Source: Candidatus Dormiibacterota bacterium
GTDB taxonomy: Bacteria > Chloroflexota > Dormibacteria > Dormibacterales > Dormibacteraceae
Reading direction: 5' to 3'
Assembly (NCBI GenBank): GCA_003169845.1
Contig: PNAG01000029.1
Span: forward strand, 1 to 54,134
Length of the DNA: 54,134 nucleotides
Shown here: positions 21,001-25,963 of the stretch, one piece after another
How positions within the stretch are numbered: the stretch's first letter is position 1
How the letters are laid out: the number at the start of each line of letters is the position of its first letter
The notes under the pieces: model-generated
The model's input: the letters and a program-made list of their open reading frames with translations, nothing else
Databases searched by the model: none
What the model was told of the DNA's origin: nothing
Made by a program: the position numbers and the translations under genes

Positions 21001-21536
21001 GCTCCGCTCAAGACGACCGATGAGATACCCGCCAGACCCCTTAGCTTCGGCACGGCCACGGACTGAAGCTGACCGGCGAGATCACTGAGTGGCTCGTCAG
21101 CGGAGATCGCGTACTCGAGGATCGGCAGGCTATTCGTGGAGAAGGTCTGAACACTCGACGAGGAGGCTTGCGGAGGTAGTAGAGATCGGATCCCCGCGAG
21201 GGCGCTGGTGGCGTCCTGCTGAGCCGACTTCAAGTCGGTGCCGTCCTTGAACAGCACGATAACGAGCGAAGCGCCCTGACTCGAAGTGGACTGCACAGTG
21301 TCCGTTCCGGCGACCCCCTCCATCGCATTGACCACCGGGACGGTGACCTGGCTGTCGACGATTTGCGGTGAGGCACCCGGGTCGGGCGTAATGACGAGGA
21401 GCGCGGGCACTGAGATGTTTGGCAGGAGGTCCTGCTGAACCTGTGTCGCTGCGAAGATGCCGACTCCGAAGAGCAGCACAACGGCGAGGAACACGACGGC
21501 GCCAAGACGAAGGGATAGTCGAGTCACGAAATGCAC
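18069..21536 (-). CDS. RND-family efflux transporter permease (AcrB/SwrC-like)
   Basis: 1155 residues, consistent with RND permeases that use the proton gradient to expel hydrophobic compounds. N-terminal TM1 (GAVVFLAVVLLFGVGIFA), porter domain with DLLPNISVPAL, TM2-6 with the conserved GRVVDDSIVVLEN proton-relay motif (paired Asp), a second periplasmic-type loop, and TM7-12. A soluble tail of about 110 residues after the last TM (from SRFASRRSTKDLDELLDA) is unusual for the family. No membrane-fusion or outer-membrane channel gene lies beside it, as for SwrC-like pumps of monoderm bacteria. It starts 6 nt after marR, with the MFS gene downstream. Confidence 0.93.
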   Translation of the reverse strand: MHFVTRLSLRLGAVVFLAVVLLFGVGIFAATQVQQDLLPNISVPALLVITPDPGASPQIVDSQVTVPVVNAMEGVAGTDTVQSTSSQGASLVIVLFKDGTDLKSAQQDATSALAGIRSLLPPQASSSSVQTFSTNSLPILEYAISADEPLSDLAGQLQSVAVPKLRGLAGISSVVLSGAPANEVDVTLDPTKLAAHGVSVTQVASALQQASVVESVGSLKQGSATIPLQISGSLTSLDQIGKVTVTPPSNPAAGGRPPAPVAIDQLGTVQVVSVPADTITRTNGKPSIGLQIIDGPNTNTVTVANEVWNALPGIESSVGHGVHFESIQDQATPITQAIGNILREGLLGAVFAVLVIFVFLRSGRATLVAAISIPLSLLVALIVLWWQGITLNILTLGGMMVAIGRVVDDSIVVLENISRHVSEGERPIVAAYTGAREITTAVFASTLTTVAVFLPIIFLTGIAGSFFRPFALTVVVALLASLVVAVTVVPLLASRLLPAVRAEGVERRLRWNWTQRVYVPVIQWATSHRLVTLGAAAAFFIASMALIPFLRVNLLDQSSSPTFPVAISMPVNSTLSETDSETQKIEALIAGVPGITAYQATVGGQGGAFAGAAPADPSQGSILVLVQNGQYDNAVAGVNRALRAYQGPAKLLVGQAQNSANASSNQMQVDVRAGDPATLQVASDQVLAALSNVEGLAQLKSNLVVSKPQYQLVPTDKLAASGLNIQTLAAIVAQSVNGQVATQANLAQGTMIVRVKLPPGTADTAASLASLPIPTALGIVPLSTIATIQEVTGPQTVNRVNGALDATITGTITANDTRAVQSSVANALNGVRLPAGTSLSTGGVFAQLSTVLTQFALALLAAIGLVYLIMVATFRSLLKPLVLLVAIPFAATGAIIALVVTSTSLSLPGLIGILMLTGIVVTNAIVLLDLIEQYRDRGLSLHDAIIEGGRHRLRPILMTAFATMLALVPLAVIGGGGGIGGAFISRPLAIVVIGGLFTSTVLTLVLVPVLYSLVSRFASRRSTKDLDELLDAAQERRFKPIGGRGSVLETVAKSGDEAGRTFSVSVLLEPEPGRQGDPAVLQRLVSSGLSIAPVTGSAQFTITIANVAAESEAAAKHVAVSTIKGMLPGEGYVVSNPEVHVAEGPVAAATAQVSA

Positions 21537-21542
21537 TCTGGT

Positions 21543-22109
21543 TCAGCTCCCTTCAGCGTCGCCGCTCAGGTTCCGGACCAGCAGCAGGCAAAGGTGGCGA
21601 AGCTGCACAAGCTGGTCGGCGGTGAAGCCCTGTGCAACGGCGGCCTGCTTCGCCGTTGCGTCCCTGCGCATCGCATTGATTCGCTCGAGGCCCGCTTCCG
21701 TGATAACGGCTTGGACCGAGCGGCGGTCGGCGGGGTCAGGAACGCGCTTCACCAAGCCGTCCCGTTCCAGGACGTCGACGATGTCGGTCATCGTTCTCGG
21801 CGTCACGTCCATGCCCTCGGCGAGCGCTCCCAGCGGCAGCTGGCGGCTCGGGCGGTGGCAAAGGCGCGTTAGTACACGAAGGCGGCTCTCCGAGAGACCG
21901 TGGCCTTCGGCGAAACGCTCCATCGCATCATGGATCCGCTTCGCAGCCAACCGCAGAGCCGCCAATGCCTCGAAAACCTCGACGGAACCCTCGCCGCCGT
22001 TCTCGACCACAGCGCGTCGCATGGCCGCGTCATAGAGGTATCCAGAGCCGTCGACCGTGAGGTCTCCGTGCGTCAGAGGAGCGTGGAACCTAATGTCGGG
22101 TTTCCCCAT
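21543..22109 (-). CDS. MarR-family transcriptional regulator
   Basis: 188 residues from the ATG at 22109. Winged-helix region: LRVLTRLCHRPSRQLPLGAL, recognition helix near DVTPRTMTDIVDVLERDGL, and wing RVPDPADRRSVQAVI; flanked by dimerisation helices. MarR proteins bind an inverted repeat as dimers and are released by small-molecule ligands or thiol oxidation. The chosen ATG lies inside a perfect 8-bp inverted repeat (22108-22127), and the predicted transcript would be almost leaderless. An alternative start at the Met of MRRAVVENGG (about 22022) would give a more usual 159-residue MarR. First gene of the operon with the RND and MFS pumps. It likely represses itself and the divergent doxX-like genes. 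Confidence 0.88.
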   Translation of the reverse strand: MGKPDIRFHAPLTHGDLTVDGSGYLYDAAMRRAVVENGGEGSVEVFEALAALRLAAKRIHDAMERFAEGHGLSESRLRVLTRLCHRPSRQLPLGALAEGMDVTPRTMTDIVDVLERDGLVKRVPDPADRRSVQAVITEAGLERINAMRRDATAKQAAVAQGFTADQLVQLRHLCLLLVRNLSGDAEGS

Positions 22110-22130
22110 AGTGAGGCCACTCACTATACT
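22108..22130. promoter_or_regulatory. Putative MarR operator with overlapping divergent -10 boxes
   Basis: Perfect inverted repeat ATAGTGAG-GCCA-CTCACTAT at 22108-22127. The plus strand has TATACT at 22125-22130, serving the doxX-like gene. The minus strand has TATAGT at 22128-22123 with TTGTCG 18 nt upstream (22152-22147), serving marR. The repeat therefore covers both -10 boxes and the marR start codon, so binding by MarR would block both directions. No strong -35 is visible for the plus promoter. Confidence 0.7.
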
Positions 22131-22190
22131 TGACCACTCGTGGCGTCGACAAACCTGATCGCGAACATTCCGCCGGTTGGTAGGTAAGAA

Positions 22191-22559
22191 ATGAACGTCG
22201 CGCTGTGGGTCCTGCAGGTGGTGCTGGGGATCTTCTTCGTCTTTCATGCCTACCTGCTACTCCGGCCGCCCGCGAGCTTGCAGAGTGGCATGAACTACAT
22301 CCTGGAGATGCCCGCCGACCTGCGTCGGTTCGCGGCCATCGCCGAGGGATTGGCGGGCCTGGCACTGGTCTTCCCGCCACTGCTCCGCGTCCTGAGCTGG
22401 CTCACACCGTTGGCAGCAGCGGGCCTGGTCCTGCTCATGCTGGGCGCGATCGTCTTTCACGTGGGCCGTCGCGAGTACCCGAACGTCGGCTTCAACGCCA
22501 TTCTGGGAGTGCTCGCCGCCGTTATCGCCTGGGGCCGGTTCGGGCCCTACCACTTTTAG
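22191..22559 (+). CDS. DoxX-like small membrane protein
   Basis: 122 residues with four predicted transmembrane helices: VLQVVLGIFFVFHAYLLL, a middle helix near AAIAEGLAGLALVFPP, TPLAAAGLVLLMLGAIVF and AILGVLAAVIAWGRF. The layout and GLAGLALVFPP pattern match DoxX-like proteins, membrane proteins often linked to redox or thiol stress partners. ATG at 22191 is preceded by TAGGTAAG. It is the first gene of a divergent operon whose promoter overlaps the MarR operator, and it is followed by a 37-residue gene and a UGA-containing peroxiredoxin-like gene, which suggests a role in redox stress at the membrane. Function unproved. Confidence 0.8.
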   Translation: MNVALWVLQVVLGIFFVFHAYLLLRPPASLQSGMNYILEMPADLRRFAAIAEGLAGLALVFPPLLRVLSWLTPLAAAGLVLLMLGAIVFHVGRREYPNVGFNAILGVLAAVIAWGRFGPYHF

Positions 22560-22586
22560 CCCCGCACTTTGCAAAGGAGCACTCCG

Positions 22587-22700
22587 ATGGGCATCTGGAA
22601 GTTCGACCCGTACGAGATCAAGATCAATGTCGAGGGCGAGCTCGTCGAAGCCAAGGAGAGCGGAATGCAGGCTCCGCAAGTAGCTGAGCCGCGTCGGTGA
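22587..22700 (+). CDS. 37-residue small protein upstream of the selenoprotein gene
   Basis: A short ORF with a near-perfect ribosome site AAAGGAGC at 22573-22580, 6 nt before the ATG at 22587. The product starts MGIWKFDPYEIKINVEGELV and ends PQVAEPRR. It is acidic in the middle and has no membrane segment or Cys. Its TGA overlaps the GTG of the next gene (GTGA), so it would couple translation of the peroxiredoxin-like protein. It may be a real small protein or a leader peptide. Family not recognised. Confidence 0.6.
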   Translation: MGIWKFDPYEIKINVEGELVEAKESGMQAPQVAEPRR

Positions 22701-23161
22701 CAGCAGCGAGCGGCGAGAGAGGCGTAGGTGATGCCGCGCCCGATTTCGAACTCGAGGGCAGCAGCGGACGCATCCGGCTCGCCGACTATCAGCGTTCGCG
22801 GAACGTTGCCATCTTCTTCATGCGTGAGTTTGGCTGAATGACGTGCCGCGGGCACGTCGCCCAGTTGGGGCGCATCAACCAGGAGCTGAAGTCCCGCGAC
22901 ACCGATGTGCTGGTGATTGGGGGCGGACGTGCGGCCGCCGCGACGGGGCTGGGGCGTGCGCTTAAGCTTCCATTCCCCGTTCTTGCTGACCCGGACCGGG
23001 CGGTCTACGGGAGTTTTGGGCTAAACAAGATGCTGTTCATCCAGAGGTCAGCCACGGTTCTGATCGACAAGAACGGGACGATTCGCTACATCTTGAGGGC
23101 GACGAATCCACGCGCCTCGTTCGATAAGGACGAATTGTTGAAGGCGATCTCGACTCTATAG
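22697..23161 (+). CDS. Peroxiredoxin-like selenoprotein (UxxC), in-frame UGA at codon 47
   Basis: 154 residues if UGA (22835-22837) is read as selenocysteine. The GTG at 22697 starts a thioredoxin-fold AhpC/TSA-like domain: VGDAAPDFEL, RIRLADY, then AIFFMREFG-U-MTCRGHVAQL, and after the UGA LGRALKLPFPVLADPDRAVY and LIDKNGTIRYI. Reading frame is identical on both sides (138 nt from GTG to UGA, then open to 23161). In this peroxiredoxin-like family the position holds the first Cys of CxxC after F-G, so UGA replaces exactly the redox Cys and leaves the resolving Cys50. The UGA is followed by two hairpins. selD in the same window is also a selenoprotein gene. Alternatives: a nonsense mutation, or a separate ORF from ATG 22838, which would lack the N-terminal half of the fold. 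Probably reduces peroxides or disulfides in the cytoplasm. Confidence 0.85.
22838..22872 (+). promoter_or_regulatory. Candidate bacterial SECIS region
   Basis: Directly after the in-frame UGA, GACGTGCC (22840-22847) pairs perfectly with GGCACGTC (22851-22858) around a GCG loop. A second hairpin, CGCCC (22858-22862) with GGGCG (22868-22872), has loop AGTTG with a G among the first two loop bases and lies 25 nt after the UGA, within the spacing known for bacterial SECIS elements. The two share C22858, so only one can form fully. GC-rich sequence forms hairpins by chance, so folding tests are required. Confidence 0.5.
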
Positions 23162-23288
23162 ACCTGTCAACTCCGGATACCTGACTCTGGCCGCCGAGGA
23201 CGGGCAGCCTTGGCGCGGGCGGAAGATTGAATTGCCCTGGGTTTGATGGAGGCCTGAGGGGTGTCCCGAACCGTGCGACCTAAGCGGA

Positions 23289-23294
23289 TAGACT
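23289..23294 (+). promoter_or_regulatory. -10 box TAGACT for a leaderless transcript
   Basis: TAGACT ends 6 nt before the GTG at 23301, so transcription would begin at or next to the start codon; no ribosome site is present. No good -35. The same TANNNT-N6-start spacing occurs at 34390 and 37283. Confidence 0.45.
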
Positions 23295-23300
23295 CGACTG

Positions 23301-23591
23301 GTGCTGACTGCTTTCATCCTCGTCGAATCCACTCGCGAAGGACTGGCTCACCTTGGCTCCGACCTGGCAGCAGTCGAGGGTGTCGCCGAGGTCTACACGG
23401 TGACCGGCGACTGGGACTTCATCGCGATCGTGCGGGTGCGCGAGCATGAAGATCTCGCCAAGGTGGTGACGCAGCACCTGACGCGGCTCGAGGGGATCGA
23501 GCGCACGCAGACGATGGTCGCGTTTCAGCAGTTCTCGGCCCACGACCTGGAAGCCATGTTCGGACTGGGCCTCGAGGACAAGCGGGCCTGA
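23301..23591 (+). CDS. Lrp/AsnC-type ligand-binding (RAM) domain protein
   Basis: 96 residues; a stand-alone RAM/AsnC effector domain lacking the helix-turn-helix. Ferredoxin-like pattern: LTAFILVESTREGL, AAVEGVAEVYTVTGDWDFIA, RVREHEDLAKVV and GIERTQTMVAF. Such proteins form multimeric rings that bind amino acids or other small ligands and can modulate Lrp-type regulators or enzymes. Start GTG at 23301, apparently leaderless. The TGA at its end overlaps a CTG of the IMPase frame (CTGA), suggesting coupling. Ligand unknown. Confidence 0.85.
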   Translation: MLTAFILVESTREGLAHLGSDLAAVEGVAEVYTVTGDWDFIAIVRVREHEDLAKVVTQHLTRLEGIERTQTMVAFQQFSAHDLEAMFGLGLEDKRA

Positions 23592-23605
23592 GCGATCTGC
23601 TGCCC

Positions 23606-24370
23606 GTGGCGCTGCGCGCCGCGCGCGCCGGCGCTCGCGTCCTCATCGACGGCGGGCTGCCCAGGCCCGGCGGTCCGGCTGACGTGAAAGGCGCGGGCGA
23701 CTACGTGACCGCGTTCGACAGGCAATCCGAAGCCGCCATTCTCGAAGTGCTTGCGCGAGAAACACCAGGCATTGCGGTCCTCGCCGAGGAGCGCGGCGGT
23801 AAGCGGGCCGGGACCATGTGGGCGGTCGACCCGCTAGACGGCACCACGAACTTCACTCGCGGATTCCCCGTGGTCGCGGTCTCGGTTGGGCTGCTCGATG
23901 AAGGCGTCCCGGTCGCGGGCGTGGTGATCGCACCCTTTCTGGACCTCGAATTCGCGGCGGCGCAAGGACAGGGCGCGACCTTGAACGGCGATCGGCTGCC
24001 GGCCCTGCGAGCGCTCGACCCATCCAGGGCCGTGGTCGCAACGGGGTTCCCCTTTCGCAACAAGGGCCGTATGCCCCGATATCGACCCGTGTTGGAGGGC
24101 GCCCTGCTGCGCTTCGAGGACCTGCGGCGCGCGGGCGCGGCGGCCCTCGACCTGGCCTGGACCGCTGCCGGCACCTTCGACGGCTACTTCGAGCTGAACC
24201 TCAACACGTGGGACGTCGCCGCCGGTGCCGCCCTGGTGCTCGAGGTTGGCGGCCGGGTCACCGACTGGGCGGGCGGCGACTCCTGGGTGGAAAACGGCGA
24301 CATCCTGGCCGCCCCGCCCGCGGTGCACGAGGTGCTCCTAGAGCTTGCCCGAGAGCCGCTTCAGGGGTAG
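23606..24370 (+). CDS. Inositol monophosphatase family protein
   Basis: 254 residues, the family size. Mg-dependent sugar-phosphate phosphatase (inositol-1-phosphatase, histidinol-phosphatase or related). Metal-binding motifs are clear: AEERGG in the first site, WAVDPLDGTTNF as the signature, and near the C-terminal end LNTWDVAAGAALVLEVGG. Start GTG 23606 is used here, but family homology (LLPVALRAARAG) begins slightly earlier, and a CTG at 23588 overlaps the stop of the upstream gene as CTGA, which may be the real start. It converges on the PHP gene with a 33-nt overlap of coding ends. Substrate cannot be fixed from sequence. Confidence 0.92.
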   Translation: MALRAARAGARVLIDGGLPRPGGPADVKGAGDYVTAFDRQSEAAILEVLARETPGIAVLAEERGGKRAGTMWAVDPLDGTTNFTRGFPVVAVSVGLLDEGVPVAGVVIAPFLDLEFAAAQGQGATLNGDRLPALRALDPSRAVVATGFPFRNKGRMPRYRPVLEGALLRFEDLRRAGAAALDLAWTAAGTFDGYFELNLNTWDVAAGAALVLEVGGRVTDWAGGDSWVENGDILAAPPAVHEVLLELAREPLQG

Positions 24371-25042
24371 CTCGACCAGCGCCCTCCACTGCTGGCGAAG
24401 CGCGATGCCAGCTGGGATGGGATCTTTTTTGCGACCGGCCTGAGGTCGCGTCGCGCGCAACTGAACGGCGGTCTTGAAATCGCCCTCATATGAAGTAAGC
24501 ACCTGGCCGATGTCACGCGCGCCGAAGTGGCAGTCGCTGCCTCCGATCGCCGCCCCCAGCCGTTCCGTGTCACGCGCGTAAAACTCGTCGAGCTGGCGCC
24601 GGCGGCGCGCGCCAATCGGCACGGTGAACATCATCTCGATGCCGTCGACGTGATGGCGCTCGAGGAGCCGTCGCAGCATATAGGGCTGGATCGAGCCGAA
24701 GTAAACCGGCATGAACGGGTGGGGGATGATCGCGAGCCCACCCTGGTCGTGGATCGCCGCGACCGAGTCCTCCAGCGACATTCCACGCTTGACTGGCTTC
24801 TCGAGAAACCAACCCATCAGGTGCGTGGTGGCGGGCCACCTGGTGGTGATCTCCTGGCCTGGGACGACGATCAGGCCTGCACCCTCGCCCCTCTGCTGGA
24901 CCTCTTTGACCGAGGCCATAGTGTCGTGGTCCGTCACCGCGATGAGGTCGACGTGCGCGTTGAGCGCGGCGTCGACGAGCTCGGCCGGCGTGACCATTCC
25001 GTCTGACGCGACGGTGTGGCAGTGAGGGTCGGCGAGCGGCAT
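24338..25042 (-). CDS. PHP-domain phosphoesterase
   Basis: 234 residues. The N terminus ADPHCHTVASDGMVTPAELV and AVTDHDTM are the first metal-binding motifs of the polymerase and histidinol phosphatase (PHP) domain; GQEITT, IIPHPF and GGSDCHFG supply the later ligands. Relatives are RNase AM/3',5'-nucleotide bisphosphate phosphatases (TrpH/YciV type) and histidinol phosphatases. The C-terminal extension (RRKKD-like basic tail then LPLKRLSGKL) is short. The ATG follows the ftsY stop after 3 nt, so it is likely the last gene of the smc-ftsY operon. Its end overlaps the end of the IMPase gene by 33 nt. Confidence 0.9.
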   Translation of the reverse strand: MPLADPHCHTVASDGMVTPAELVDAALNAHVDLIAVTDHDTMASVKEVQQRGEGAGLIVVPGQEITTRWPATTHLMGWFLEKPVKRGMSLEDSVAAIHDQGGLAIIPHPFMPVYFGSIQPYMLRRLLERHHVDGIEMMFTVPIGARRRRQLDEFYARDTERLGAAIGGSDCHFGARDIGQVLTSYEGDFKTAVQLRATRPQAGRKKDPIPAGIALRQQWRALVELPLKRLSGKL

Positions 25043-25045
25043 CGG

Positions 25046-25945
25046 TCAGGCCTCGAACAGCGCGCGTATGAAGGCCTGCGGCTCGAAGGGGGCCAGGTCG
25101 TCGATGCCCTCCCCCACACCGGCCAGCTTGACCGGTACGCCGAGCTCGGACTCGATGGCGATCACAGCTCCGCCCTTGGCGCTGCTGTCGAGCTTGGCCA
25201 GCACGAGCCCCGTGACGGGAACCGCCCGGTTAAACTCCCGCGCCTGCACGAGGCTGGTGAGGCCCAGGACCGCATCGATGACCAGGAGCGACTCGTACGC
25301 ACCGCCGTCCAGGGCCTTGGTGGCCACGCGCCCGACCTTGGCCAGCTCCTCGAGCAGGTTGCGCTGCGTCTGCAGGCGTCCCGCGGTGTCGACGAGCACC
25401 ACATCGCTGCCTCTAGCGCGCGCCGCGTTGATTCCATCGAACACGACCGACGCCGGATCCGCACCGCTCCTTCCGTCGAAATGGTCGACACCCGCGCGCT
25501 GAGCCCAGGCCACCATCTGCTCGATACCGGCGGCTCGGAAAGTGTCCGCGGCGACGATCATGGGTTTGCGGCCCTCCTGCTTGAGCCGGTGGGCGAGCTT
25601 GCCGACGGTGGTTGTTTTGCCCGCCCCGTTGATCCCATACACGAGGATCAGGCTTAAGCCCCTCACCCCAGCCCGCTCCCCGATGGAGAGAGGGAGTAAG
25701 TCGCGAGCCTTCGGCGACATCACAGCGAGCGCCGTCGTGACGAGGGCGTCGGAGGCCTCCTCTTTCGTTCGGGGCGCTCGGGTCCGGACTCCCGCGACCA
25801 GCCGTGCCGCCATCGCGGGGCCGAGGTCTGCTGCCACGAGGACCTCCTCCAGCTCCTCGTAATAGCCGGGGGCAAGTGGCGGCTTGAGGGAGCGGAGCCC
25901 GGCAGCCAGGACACTGCGGGTGCGACCGCTGACGCGGTCCCAAAC
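25046..25945 (-). CDS. ftsY: Signal recognition particle receptor FtsY
   Basis: SRP GTPase that docks ribosome-nascent-chain complexes at the membrane. G-domain motifs: GINGAGKTTTVGK (G1), VAADTFRAAGIEQ (G2), VLVDTAGRLQ (G3), VLAKLDSSAKGG (G4) and GVGEGIDDLAPF (closing). The first canonical start is GTG 25837, but the N-domain continues upstream in the same frame (VWDRVSGRTRSVLAAGLRSL and YYEELEEVLV) back to the smc stop codon with no ATG, GTG or TTG. GTT at 25945, 9 nt after a GGAG, is the best guess at a start, so this coordinate is inferred. The peptide LSIGERAGVRG just before G1 comes from a REP-like DNA element. No acidic A-domain is present. Directly downstream of smc. Confidence 0.9.
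   Translation of the reverse strand, partial: VWDRVSGRTRSVLAAGLRSLKPPLAPGYYEELEEVLVAADLGPAMAARLVAGVRTRAPRTKEEASDALVTTALAVMSPKARDLLPLSIGERAGVRGLSLILVYGINGAGKTTTVGKLAHRLKQEGRKPMIVAADTFRAAGIEQMVAWAQRAGVDHFDGRSGADPASVVFDGINAARARGSDVVLVDTAGRLQTQRNLLEELAKVGRVATKALDGGAYESLLVIDAVLGLTSLVQAREFNRAVPVTGLVLAKLDSSAKGGAVIAIESELGVPVKLAGVGEGIDDLAPFEPQAFIRALFEA
25659..25696. repeat. REP-like palindromic element inside ftsY
   Basis: On the minus strand the element reads CCCTCTCTCCATCGGGGAG followed by a CTGGGGTGAGGGG tail. It has the hairpin-plus-tail form of intergenic REP elements common in many bacteria, and its translation (SIGERAGVRG) matches the peptide that such elements give when translated. It lies in frame between the FtsY N domain and the G1 loop. 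A related element lies at 30640-30680. Confidence 0.6.
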
Positions 25946-25963
25946 GCTCGCTTGCTCCGCTCC

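Noticed and set aside
22838..23161. Separate gene starting at the ATG directly after the UGA
   Set aside because: It would lack the N-terminal strands and the first redox residue of the fold; the upstream part in the same frame supplies them.
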